Below, in pieces: positions 9,299 to 16,765 of a stretch of DNA of 64,000 bases. The DNA is taken from NCBI GenBank assembly GCA_045598325.1, contig JAZLLT010000057.1:3723-67722 (forward strand), written 5' to 3'. Made by a program: the position numbers and the translations under genes. Numbering within the stretch: the first letter of the stretch is position 1; each line of letters begins with the position of its first letter. Origin of the DNA: RUG14130 sp045598325. Lineage in GTDB: Bacteria; Bacillota; Clostridia; Christensenellales; Aristaeellaceae. A model generated the notes under the pieces. The model saw only the letters and a program-made list of their open reading frames with translations, was not told the origin of the DNA and did no database searches.

Positions 9299-9326
9299 AC
9301 AAAAATGGAAGGCAGGGGGAGGAAAA

Positions 9327-9962
9327 ATGAAGCGGATCCTTTTTCAGGGCGATTCGATCACGGATGTAAAGCGTGACAGGGAAGACGACAGATACATGGG
9401 CAGCGGTTATCCCATCGATGTGGCGGGCACGATCGGCTGCGACCATCCGGGTGAGTATGAGTTCATCAATCGCGGAGTCAGCGGCTTCCGTATCGTAGAC
9501 ATGTATGCGGCAATCAAACGGGACATCATCAATTTGAATCCCGATATCCTGAGCATTCTCATCGGTATCAACGGGGTCTGGCATGAGATCACCCGTCATA
9601 ACGGTGTATCCGCCGGGAAGTACGAAAAGATCTACTGCATGATGCTGGATGAAATCAAAGAAGCGCTTCCAGATGTGAAACTGGTCATTCTGGAGCCCTT
9701 TGTACTGTACGGTTCCGTTACCTGTCCCTGCGAGGAATATCCGGACAGATGGGAGACCTATTCGCGGGAGACGCCTCTGCGCAGAGAAGCGGCGAAAAGA
9801 GTGGCTGAAAAATACGGAGCTATCTTCGTGCCGCTGCAGGAGAAATTCGATGAATCCTGCAAGAAAGCGCCAGCGGATTACTGGCTCATTGACGGCGTTC
9901 ATCCGACGGTTGTCGGACACCAACTGATCGCAAGGGCGTGGCTCGACGCGGTAAAATTGTAA
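9327..9962 (+). CDS. SGNH/GDSL-type hydrolase
   Basis: A 211-residue SGNH-fold esterase or acetylhydrolase. The four blocks are visible: GDSITD with nucleophile S10, a Gly in block II ('NRGVSGFRI'), 'IGINGVWHE' with the oxyanion asparagine, and DGVHPT with D189 and H192 of the triad. The protein lacks a signal peptide. The GGGGAGG site 6 bases before the ATG is excellent. Bacterial relatives near carbohydrate genes often remove acetyl groups from sugars such as acetylated xylan; next to the divergent glycosidase pair this is a reasonable guess. Terminators follow on both strands. Confidence 0.88.
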   Translation: MKRILFQGDSITDVKRDREDDRYMGSGYPIDVAGTIGCDHPGEYEFINRGVSGFRIVDMYAAIKRDIINLNPDILSILIGINGVWHEITRHNGVSAGKYEKIYCMMLDEIKEALPDVKLVILEPFVLYGSVTCPCEEYPDRWETYSRETPLRREAAKRVAEKYGAIFVPLQEKFDESCKKAPADYWLIDGVHPTVVGHQLIARAWLDAVKL

Positions 9963-9967
9963 AACAG

Positions 9968-10001
9968 AAAGACCGGCGGATGGATTCCGGCGGTCTTTTT
10001 C
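9968..10001 (+). terminator. Intrinsic terminator after SGNH hydrolase
   Basis: AAAGACCG at 9968-9975 pairs with CGGTCTTT at 9991-9998, with further pairing inside, and is followed by T-residues. Confidence 0.8.
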
Positions 10002-10009
10002 TAAACACA

Positions 10010-10036
10010 AAAACAGCGTCCGCCGAAGCGGACGCC
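10010..10036 (-). terminator. Intrinsic terminator of gapA
   Basis: GCGTCCGC and GCGGACGC form a perfect 8 bp stem around a tetraloop (UUCG-type on the minus strand) and the minus strand continues with TGTTTTTG. It lies just after the gapA stop. Confidence 0.85.
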
Positions 10037-10058
10037 GTCTTGAATACTTTCGAATGAA

Positions 10059-11087
10059 TTACTTCAGTTCGGAGAAGTACTTAATGGTGCGGACCATCTG
10101 AGAAACATAGGAGTTCTCGTTGTCGTACCAGGACACAACCTGAACCTGAGTCTTGCCTTCGCCGGCGGGGAGAACCATGGTCTGGGTGGCATCGAACAGG
10201 GAGCCGAAGCGCATGCCGATGATATCGGAAGAAACGATTTCGTCGGTGTTGTAGCCGAAGGATTCGGTGGCTTCTGCCTTCATCTGAGCATTGACCTCAT
10301 CAACGGTGACAACCTTGTTGACGACGGCGTTCAGGATGGTGGTGGATCCGGTGGGGGTGGGAACGCGCTGGGCAGCGCCGATCAGTTTACCCTTCAGCTC
10401 GGGGATGACCAGGCCGATAGCCTTGGCAGCGCCGGTGCTGTTGGGAACGATGTTGGCGGCACCTGCACGGGAGCGACGGAGGTCACCCTTGCGCTGGGGG
10501 CCATCAAGGATCATCTGATCGCCGGTGTAGGCGTGGATGGTGCACATGATACCGGACTCGATGGGAGCCAGATCGTTCAGAGCCTTGGCCATGGGGGCGA
10601 GGCAGTTGGTGGTGCAGGAAGCGGCGGAGATGATGGTATCATCAGCCTTCAGGGTGGTGTGGTTTACATTGTAAACGATGGTGGGCAGATCGTTGCCGGC
10701 GGGGGCGGAGATAACAACCTTGCGGGCGCCTGCGTCGATATGAGCCTGGCTCTTTTCCTTGGAGGTGTAGAAGCCGGTGCACACGAGAACAACATCAACA
10801 CCCAGCATGCCCCAGGGGCAATCTGCCGCGTTCTTCTCGGCATAGATCTTGATTTCCTTGCCATCAACAACGATGGAATCTTCGGTGGCTTCGACGGTGT
10901 GGAGGTTCTCGCCGATCTTTCCGCAGTAGGAGCCCTGAGCGGTATCATACTTCAGAAGGTGAGCGAGCATCTTGGGGGAAGTCAGGTCGTTGATAGCGAC
11001 AACTTCGTAACCCTCAGCGCCGAACATCTGACGGAAAGCCAGACGGCCGATACGACCGAAACCATTAATAGCAACTTTAACAGCCAT
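10059..11087 (-). CDS. gapA: Glyceraldehyde-3-phosphate dehydrogenase, type I
   Basis: A 342-residue glycolytic GAPDH that oxidises glyceraldehyde 3-phosphate to 1,3-bisphosphoglycerate in the cytoplasm. The N-terminal NAD fold is INGFGRIGR (residues 7-15); the aspartate after the second strand (AINDL) suggests NAD rather than NADP. The catalytic cysteine is C158 in SAASCTTNCLAP, and the conserved 'RVPTPTGS' substrate-phosphate loop and C-terminal 'SWYDNENSY' are intact. AGGAGG stands 7 bases before the ATG. It is monocistronic between its own promoter (11151-11179) and terminator. Base composition at wobble positions is more C/G-rich than neighbours, as expected for a highly expressed gene. 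Confidence 0.98.
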   Translation of the reverse strand: MAVKVAINGFGRIGRLAFRQMFGAEGYEVVAINDLTSPKMLAHLLKYDTAQGSYCGKIGENLHTVEATEDSIVVDGKEIKIYAEKNAADCPWGMLGVDVVLVCTGFYTSKEKSQAHIDAGARKVVISAPAGNDLPTIVYNVNHTTLKADDTIISAASCTTNCLAPMAKALNDLAPIESGIMCTIHAYTGDQMILDGPQRKGDLRRSRAGAANIVPNSTGAAKAIGLVIPELKGKLIGAAQRVPTPTGSTTILNAVVNKVVTVDEVNAQMKAEATESFGYNTDEIVSSDIIGMRFGSLFDATQTMVLPAGEGKTQVQVVSWYDNENSYVSQMVRTIKYFSELK

Positions 11088-11150
11088 GGGAAATCCCTCC
11101 TAAATTTGGGTGCATGAAAGATCTTTTCATACACCTTATTTTACAGATAC

Positions 11151-11179
11151 ATTTTAGCCTGCTCCCTGTGAAATGACAA
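11151..11179 (-). promoter_or_regulatory. gapA promoter
   Basis: Minus-strand TTGTCA (11179-11174) and TAAAAT (11156-11151) with a 17-base spacer. The leader of about 50 bases contains the AAAGATCTTT palindrome. Confidence 0.7.
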
Positions 11180-11294
11180 GTGCTTTTGTGTAAAATATCG
11201 GGTCATTCGGTAAATGGAAGACGAAAATGGGCGGAAAGATGCGTTTTAATAAAGATTTTATATAGGGAAAGTGCCTATTTTGTGCCGCAATGTG

Positions 11295-11323
11295 TTGAAA
11301 TCGGGGAAAAATGATGCTATAAT
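11295..11323 (+). promoter_or_regulatory. Promoter of the rimP-nusA-infB operon
   Basis: TTGAAA (11295-11300) and TATAAT (11318-11323) with a 17-base spacer and a TGC extended -10. The leader to rimP is about 95 bases. Confidence 0.75.
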
Positions 11324-11340
11324 ATCCAATGTAATGGTAA

Positions 11341-11372
11341 ACAGATGCTGTGGTTATGAGACACAGTTTTTT
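11341..11372 (+). promoter_or_regulatory. Candidate attenuator in the rimP-nusA leader
   Basis: CTGTG (11348-11352) pairs with CACAG (11362-11366) and is followed at once by six T: a weak-stem, strong-U terminator. ACAG at 11341-11344 can instead pair with CTGT at 11348-11351, which would break the terminator. Weak-hairpin terminators that depend on NusA are known, and nusA of Bacillus subtilis is controlled by such an attenuator in its operon leader; the same logic here is an inference. Confidence 0.5.
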
Positions 11373-11425
11373 AGGCGTGCCCGACCGGCGCGCGTTTCTG
11401 TTAATTAAAACACGGGGGCAATCAA

Positions 11426-11908
11426 TTGCAGAATACGAATGCTCAGATCGCGCGCCTTGAGAAGGCTGCGATGAAACTCGCCGGAGAGATGAATCTCGAG
11501 TATATCGACACCGAGATCGTCAAAGAACCCGGCGGGCGCTTTTTGCGTATTTATGTCGATAATGAAGAAGGGATCTCGCTCAACGAACTGGAAACCTTCC
11601 ACAAGGCGATCCGCGGCGAAACCGATGACATCGACTATGACTACATGGAAGTCTCTTCTCCCGGTGCGGACAGACCGCTGAAGAAGCCCCGCGATTTCGA
11701 ACGCGCGATGGGGCTTGAAGTGGAACTGAAACTTTATACGCCCCTTGACGGCGTCAAACAGTTCCGCGGCATTCTTTCCGGATACGAAGACGGAATCATT
11801 ACTCTTCTGATGAACGGCGAAAACAAATCTTTCGAACAGAAAGCGGTTGCCGTCATCCGCCCTTACATTGATGTTGAAAGCGAACTTGAAGCGAGCAAAG
11901 ACATATAA
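11426..11908 (+). CDS. rimP: Ribosome maturation factor RimP
   Basis: A 160-residue protein that helps assemble the 30S subunit. The N-terminal domain has the family pattern 'LEYIDTEIVKEPGGRFLRIYVDNEEGISLNE', followed by 'YMEVSSPGADRPLK', the family hallmark (usually VSSPGxxRPL), and a C-terminal SH3-like domain. The TTG at 11426 is used because GGGGGC lies 7 bases upstream and the N-terminal helix is then of normal length; the first ATG (11471) would remove it. It opens the operon rimP-nusA-ylxR-ylxQ-infB-rbfA-nrnA-truB; the promoter and a possible attenuator precede it. Confidence 0.95.
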   Translation: MQNTNAQIARLEKAAMKLAGEMNLEYIDTEIVKEPGGRFLRIYVDNEEGISLNELETFHKAIRGETDDIDYDYMEVSSPGADRPLKKPRDFERAMGLEVELKLYTPLDGVKQFRGILSGYEDGIITLLMNGENKSFEQKAVAVIRPYIDVESELEASKDI

Positions 11909-11936
11909 AAATTGAATAGTCACAGGAGGAATCAAC

Positions 11937-13058
11937 ATGGCAAAGAAAGCAGCGCAGCCCGTACAGGAGCAGAACGAAGTGCTCCTCGCAATCAAGGAAC
12001 TGGCAAAAGAAAAGAAGATCAACGAGGATGTACTCTTCAGCAAGATCGAAGCAGCCCTCGTATCCGCATATAAAAAGGAATACGGCAAGACCGACAATGT
12101 CTCCGCCGTTATCGACCGTAGCACCGGCAATATCGAAGTGCTCGCCCGCAAGACCATCGTGGAATCCGTGGAAGACGAAGTGGTGGAGATTTCTCTTACC
12201 GAAGTCCGCGCGAAATATCCCGAACTTTCAAACTATGAACTTGGCGACCTTGTTGAGGTTCCCACTATGCCCGGACAGTTCGGTCGCATTGCAGCCCAGA
12301 CCGCAAAGCAGGTCATCGTGCAGTCCATCCGTGAAGCGGAGCGCGGTTCCATCGCGGAAGAGTTCTCCGACAAGGAAAACGAGATCCTCACCGCCATTGT
12401 TGAGCGCGTGGATGCCGAAAAGGCTTATGTGGAACTCGGCAGGACCCTCGGTGTTCTCGACCGTTCCCAGATGATTCCCGGCGAAGAAATCAAAGCGGGC
12501 GACAGACTGAAGGTCTATGTACTGGAAGTCAACAAGAACCTCAAGGATTATCCCGTTGTCGTTTCCAGAACGCATACCGGTCTTGTAAAGAGACTGTTCG
12601 AACTGGAAGTGCCCGAGATCCGCAGCGGCGAAGTGCTCATCAAGTCCATCACCCGTGAAGCCGGAAGCCGCACGAAGATGGCAGTCTATTCCGCCAACCG
12701 CGACATCGAGCCCGTCGGCGCGTGCGTCGGTCCCAGAAGCACCCGTGTTGATAATGTAGTCAACGAACTCAAGATGGAAAAGGTGGACATCATCAAGTGG
12801 TCCTCCGATCCCAAGGAATACATTGCTTCCGCTCTGAGCCCAGCCCGCGTCAATATGGTCATGATCACCGAGGGTGAAAAAATCGCGCATGTGGTCGTAC
12901 CCGACAACCAGCTGTCCCTCGCCATCGGCAAGGAAGGACAAAATGCCCGTCTCGCCGCGAAACTGACCGGTTGGAAGATCGACATCAAGTCCCAGTCCCA
13001 GATGGATGAAGCAATTGCAAAGGCGAAGGACGAAGAGGCCGAAGGAGAAAATGCTTAA
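11937..13058 (+). CDS. nusA: Transcription termination/antitermination factor NusA
   Basis: A 373-residue NusA with an N-terminal RNA polymerase-binding domain (about 1-130), an S1 domain (about 137-203), and two KH domains; KH2 shows 'LAIGKEGQNARLAAKLTG'. The KH1 loop reads GPRSTRV instead of the more usual GxRGxRV. It lacks the C-terminal acidic repeats of proteobacteria, which is normal for Firmicutes. It binds RNA polymerase and nascent RNA to promote pausing and hairpin-dependent termination. An AGGAGGAATCAAC site precedes the ATG. The stop overlaps ylxR by 8 bases. Confidence 0.98.
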   Translation: MAKKAAQPVQEQNEVLLAIKELAKEKKINEDVLFSKIEAALVSAYKKEYGKTDNVSAVIDRSTGNIEVLARKTIVESVEDEVVEISLTEVRAKYPELSNYELGDLVEVPTMPGQFGRIAAQTAKQVIVQSIREAERGSIAEEFSDKENEILTAIVERVDAEKAYVELGRTLGVLDRSQMIPGEEIKAGDRLKVYVLEVNKNLKDYPVVVSRTHTGLVKRLFELEVPEIRSGEVLIKSITREAGSRTKMAVYSANRDIEPVGACVGPRSTRVDNVVNELKMEKVDIIKWSSDPKEYIASALSPARVNMVMITEGEKIAHVVVPDNQLSLAIGKEGQNARLAAKLTGWKIDIKSQSQMDEAIAKAKDEEAEGENA

Positions 13059-13344
13059 GCCCAAGAAAATTCCCATGCGCATGTGTGTCGCATGCCATGA
13101 AATGAAGCCCAAAAAGGAACTGCAGCGCATCGTCCGCTCGCCCGAAGGCATCGTAAGTATCGACATGACGGGAAAAGCCGCAGGACGCGGAGCCTATGTG
13201 TGCGCCAGCATCGAATGTCTCAAAAAGGCGCGCAAAAGCAAGGCTCTGGAGCGGAAGTTCGAAGCGCCCATCGGAAGCGAAGTGTACGACGAGTTGGAAC
13301 TGAAATTCGCGTCTCTTCCGCCCGCGGAGGAAACCGATGCCTGA
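13051..13344 (+). CDS. YlxR family RNA-binding protein (RnpM type)
   Basis: A 97-residue protein of the YlxR/DUF448 family. The start at 13051 has GGAG 5 bases upstream and the family signature 'RMCVACHEMKPKKELQRIVR' follows within the first 35 residues; 'GKAAGRGAYVC' is the second conserved block. In Bacillus the homologue has been described as binding RNase P RNA or affecting transcription. It overlaps nusA by 8 bases and ylxQ by 8 bases, so translation is likely coupled. Confidence 0.93.
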   Translation: MLKPKKIPMRMCVACHEMKPKKELQRIVRSPEGIVSIDMTGKAAGRGAYVCASIECLKKARKSKALERKFEAPIGSEVYDELELKFASLPPAEETDA

Positions 13345-13669
13345 CAAACTCGGCAGTTTCGTGGGTCTTGCCATGAGAGCGGGGAAAATCGTGAGCGGTT
13401 CTCTTCCCGTGGAAAAAGCCCTGAACGCAAAGAAAGCACTGCTTCTGCTCATTGATGAGTCGATTTCCCAAAACAGCCTATCGGCATATCAGTCCCTTGC
13501 GGAAAGGAACGGAATCGCTGTCCTTATCATGAAAGAAGGAACGCTATGCACGGCAATCGGGAAACAGGGGCGAATGGCAGCAGCCGTCACAGAACAAGGC
13601 TTCGCAAAACAGATTCTTAAACTTGCTTCCGAAGCAGGTTTGCATATCATCGGGGGTGTATGTAACTAA
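13337..13669 (+). CDS. L7Ae-family ribosomal-like protein YlxQ
   Basis: A 110-residue protein of the L7Ae/L30e/S12e/Gadd45 family, a fold that binds kink-turn RNA. The pattern 'SFVGLAMRAGKIVSG' at the N-terminus, 'LLIDESIS' and 'AIGKQGRMAAAVTEQGFA' fit the Firmicutes YlxQ group in the nusA-infB operon. The start overlaps ylxR and its stop shares bases with the infB start (TAATG). Its exact role is not settled. Confidence 0.92.
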   Translation: MPDKLGSFVGLAMRAGKIVSGSLPVEKALNAKKALLLLIDESISQNSLSAYQSLAERNGIAVLIMKEGTLCTAIGKQGRMAAAVTEQGFAKQILKLASEAGLHIIGGVCN

Positions 13670-16341
13670 TGACTAAGATCACCGCAAAAGAACTCAGCGA
13701 AAAAGCAAAAAAACTTCAGGACTCCGTAAGCGTCAGCCGTGAATCCGTCCGAAAACTGATGATGGCGCTTTCTGCCCGCAACAAAGAGATCGCGGACGAA
13801 AAACGCGCCAGGCAGGAGGAACAGGACCGCATCGAGCGTCAGTCCCGCATGGACGATGCCGTGCGCGGCATGAACGAAGCGAAGAAAGCAAAGGAGACAG
13901 CCGTCGAGAACGCCGCAGAAGCACACTCCGCTGCGGAAACCGCAAACGAGCCCCGTCCCGCAATGCAGAGCGTGCAGCAGGTCCGTCCCGCACCCGCCGG
14001 TGACAGAACCGCACGCACATTTGATAACCGTACGCCCGCTCCCGCAGGCGGAATGCGCAGACCTCCCATGCAGGGCACACCCCAGCAGGGACAGCGTCCC
14101 GCGTACAACCGTCCCGACGGACAGCAGGCACCCCGCGGCCCCTATGGCCGCCCCGTAAACGGTGCAGCACCCCAGCAGGGTCAGGCTCCCCGCGGACCTT
14201 ACGGCCGCCCTGTAAACGGTTCTGCGCCCCAGCAGGGCGGTATGCGCTCCCAATACGGACGCCCTGCGGGCAATCCTATGATGAAAGACAAGGATGCTCC
14301 CCAGCAGAACGGCCGTCCCATGGGTCAGGGCCGTCCGATGGGTCTCAAGCGTTCTTCCGCGACCGACATCATTCCTTCCGGTGAGAAGGAGCGCGTCAGT
14401 AATTACGATCCCAACAAGAAACAGTATGTGCGCCAGAATGATCCCGAGCACAACAAGGCGAAAGATAAGCGTGCTCAGAGCCGCACCGCCGCTCCGACCA
14501 TGAATATGGACGATGATTTCGAGCGCGGCGGAAAGCGCAAGAACAAGAAGCAGATCATTGCCGCGCCAAAGCCCGAACCGGTCAAGATCGACAAGGCCGT
14601 CATGAGCACCGAACTCATCACGGTAAAGGATCTGTCCGAAAAGATCGGCAAGCCCGTTGCGGAACTGATCAAGAAACTGTTCATGCTCGGTATCATGGCG
14701 ACCATCAACAATGAAATCGACTTTGATACCGCACAGTTGGTTTGTTCCGATTATGGCATTGAACTGGAGCAGAAACTGGCTGCCAGCGCCGAAGACGCAC
14801 TCGAAGCGGAAGACATTGAGGACAGCGAGGACACGCTCGTTACCCGTCCTCCCGTAGTCACCGTCATGGGCCATGTCGACCACGGCAAGACCTCTCTGCT
14901 GGACTATATCCGCTCCACCAAAGTCACCGCGAGCGAGGCCGGCGGCATCACCCAGCATATCGGTGCCTACACCGTAAAGGTGAAGGACCGTCAGATCACC
15001 TTCCTGGATACCCCCGGTCACGAGGCGTTCACCGCCATGCGTGCCCGCGGCGCACAGGCTACCGATATCGCCATTCTGGTCGTTGCGGCGGATGACGGTG
15101 TCATGCCCCAGACCATCGAGGCGATCAACCACGCAAAGGCCGCTGGCGTTCAGACCATCGTTGCCATCAATAAGATGGATAAGCCCACCGCCGATCCCGA
15201 GCGCATCCGCACCGAACTGACCAAGTACGACCTGGTCTGCGAGGAGTGGGGCGGCGATACCATGATGGTCCCCGTATCCGCGAAGACCGGTATGGGCATC
15301 GACGATCTGCTGGAATCCGTTCTCGTGCTTGCCGATGTACAGGATTACAAGGCAAATCCCGACCGCAAAGCGCGCGGCATCATCATTGAAGCCCGTCTGG
15401 ACAAGGGGCGCGGTCCCGTTGCCAATGTACTTATCAAAAACGGTACGCTCCGTCAGGGCGACACCATCGTTGCCGGTACCGCATACGGACGCGTCCGCGC
15501 CATGGTCAATGACAAGGGCGAACGCATCAAAGAAGCAGGTCCCTCCACTCCCGTGGAAGTCATCGGTTTCAATGATGTTCCCGAAGCGGGTGACATTGTA
15601 TCTGCGGTCGACGATGATTCCCTGAGCAGGAGAGTCGCCGAGGAGCGCAAGGATAAGGCCCGCGCCGCACTCATCAAGGCGCAGACCAAGACCACGCTCG
15701 ACGATCTGTTCAGCCAGATCTCAGAGGGCAATCTCAAGGAACTCAACATCATCATCAAGGCTGATGTGCAGGGCAGCGTGGAAGCCGTCAAGCAGTCCAT
15801 CGAGAAACTCAGCAACGAAGAAGTCAAGGTCAAGGCGATCCACGGCGGCGTCGGCGCCATCACCGAAACCGATGTCATGCTGGCATCCGCATCTAACGCC
15901 ATCATCGTCGGATTCAATGTCCGTCACGATAACACCGTACGCGATCTGGCCGAAAAAGAGAAGGTCGATATCCGCCTGTACCGCGTCATCTATGACGCCA
16001 TCGAGGATATCGAGGCGGCCATGAAGGGCATGCTGGCGCCCAAGTTCAAGGAGAATGTCCTCGGACGCTGCGTCGTGCGCCAGACCTTCAAGGTTTCCGG
16101 TGTCGGTACCATCGCAGGCAGTTATGTCACCGACGGCAAGATCCAGCGCAATGCGCAGATCCGTCTGCTCCGCGACAACATCGTCATACACGAGGGAAAG
16201 ATCGATTCCCTCAAGCGTTTCAAGGACGACGCCAAAGAAGTCGCTCAGGGTTATGAATGCGGTATCGGCATTGAAAACTACAACGATGTCAAAGTCGGCG
16301 ACGAAATGGAATGCTTCGTAATGGAAGAAGTGGCACAGTAA
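13669..16341 (+). CDS. infB: Translation initiation factor IF-2
   Basis: An 890-residue IF-2, the GTPase that brings initiator tRNA to the ribosome. An N-terminal variable region of about 300 residues is rich in P, G, R and Q, with a 19-residue repeat (see 14125-14270). The IF2_N helix is near 'ELITVKDLSEKIGKPVAELI', the G domain starts with GHVDHGKT at residues 401-408, and the switch regions 'GITQHIGAY' and 'DTPGHEAF' and NKMD are all present. Domains II-IV, including the C1/C2 domains, are complete. The start shares its A with the ylxQ stop. A strong terminator follows, before rbfA. Confidence 0.98.
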   Translation: MTKITAKELSEKAKKLQDSVSVSRESVRKLMMALSARNKEIADEKRARQEEQDRIERQSRMDDAVRGMNEAKKAKETAVENAAEAHSAAETANEPRPAMQSVQQVRPAPAGDRTARTFDNRTPAPAGGMRRPPMQGTPQQGQRPAYNRPDGQQAPRGPYGRPVNGAAPQQGQAPRGPYGRPVNGSAPQQGGMRSQYGRPAGNPMMKDKDAPQQNGRPMGQGRPMGLKRSSATDIIPSGEKERVSNYDPNKKQYVRQNDPEHNKAKDKRAQSRTAAPTMNMDDDFERGGKRKNKKQIIAAPKPEPVKIDKAVMSTELITVKDLSEKIGKPVAELIKKLFMLGIMATINNEIDFDTAQLVCSDYGIELEQKLAASAEDALEAEDIEDSEDTLVTRPPVVTVMGHVDHGKTSLLDYIRSTKVTASEAGGITQHIGAYTVKVKDRQITFLDTPGHEAFTAMRARGAQATDIAILVVAADDGVMPQTIEAINHAKAAGVQTIVAINKMDKPTADPERIRTELTKYDLVCEEWGGDTMMVPVSAKTGMGIDDLLESVLVLADVQDYKANPDRKARGIIIEARLDKGRGPVANVLIKNGTLRQGDTIVAGTAYGRVRAMVNDKGERIKEAGPSTPVEVIGFNDVPEAGDIVSAVDDDSLSRRVAEERKDKARAALIKAQTKTTLDDLFSQISEGNLKELNIIIKADVQGSVEAVKQSIEKLSNEEVKVKAIHGGVGAITETDVMLASASNAIIVGFNVRHDNTVRDLAEKEKVDIRLYRVIYDAIEDIEAAMKGMLAPKFKENVLGRCVVRQTFKVSGVGTIAGSYVTDGKIQRNAQIRLLRDNIVIHEGKIDSLKRFKDDAKEVAQGYECGIGIENYNDVKVGDEMECFVMEEVAQ
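14125..14270 (+). repeat. In-gene 57-bp repeat (19 residues) in infB
   Basis: Two well-conserved 57-base copies start at 14125 and 14182 and encode APRGPYGRPVNGxAPQQGx; a third, decayed copy follows (SQYGRPAGN). The DNA copies differ mainly at third positions, so the protein repeat appears to be kept. Confidence 0.8.
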
Positions 16342-16348
16342 AAAGAAT

Positions 16349-16377
16349 GGCCGGTGGAACATTCCGCCGGCCTTTTT
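16349..16377 (+). terminator. Intrinsic terminator inside the operon, between infB and rbfA
   Basis: An 11-bp GC-rich stem (GGCCGG with CCGGCC at its base) is followed by five T. It lies 8 bases after infB and 17 bases before the rbfA start, so it may lower expression of the distal operon genes. Confidence 0.85.
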
Positions 16378-16393
16378 CGGAATTGAGGATTAT

Positions 16394-16765
16394 ATGGCAT
16401 TTGACAGAACTGACCGCATCAGCGAAGAAGTGCGAAAGGCACTTGATAAAATCATCCGAGAGGAAGTCAAAGATCCCCGCGTGAAAGGCACCTGGTCCAT
16501 CACCCGCGCGGAAGTTACCCGTGATCTGCGCTACTGCAAGGTGCGCGTGAGCGTGCTGGAAGAAGAGGCGAGGGCAGACCTCATGAAGGCGCTCAAATCC
16601 GCCTCTGGCTATATCCGCAGGGAACTGGGACGCGAAGTGGATCTTCGCTACACGCCTGAATTGATTTTCGAGAGCGACACGAATATCGAATACGCTTCCC
16701 ATATCGAACGCATCCTGAAAGACGAAGAAAAGCGGCTGAAGAGCGTTTATCCGGAGGAAGAATAA
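16394..16765 (+). CDS. rbfA: Ribosome-binding factor A
   Basis: A 123-residue KH-fold protein needed for 16S rRNA processing and 30S maturation. 'RTDRISEEVRKALDKIIREEVKDPRV' at the N-terminus and 'GYIRRELGREVDLRYTPELIF' at the C-terminal half are diagnostic. Its stop overlaps the nrnA start (TAATG). It follows the infB terminator by 17 bases; the weak ATTGAGGAT site precedes the ATG. Confidence 0.97.
   Translation: MAFDRTDRISEEVRKALDKIIREEVKDPRVKGTWSITRAEVTRDLRYCKVRVSVLEEEARADLMKALKSASGYIRRELGREVDLRYTPELIFESDTNIEYASHIERILKDEEKRLKSVYPEEE

Larger units (their letters stand above)
11088..11425. other. Gene-free divergent regulatory region between gapA and rimP
   Basis: This 338-base spacer holds no gene. 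From left to right it contains the gapA 5' leader with a 10 bp palindrome AAAGATCTTT (11117-11126 region, near the future RNA 5' end), the gapA promoter, an A/T-rich stretch without clear signals (about 11180-11290), the rimP promoter (11295-11323), and a leader hairpin followed by six T (11348-11372). Confidence 0.7.

Noticed and set aside
13666..15132. A 488-codon minus-strand ORF opposite infB
   Set aside because: The infB frame is conserved and complete. The antisense frame stays open because of the GC-rich codon pattern, and its product is repeats of G, A and R.
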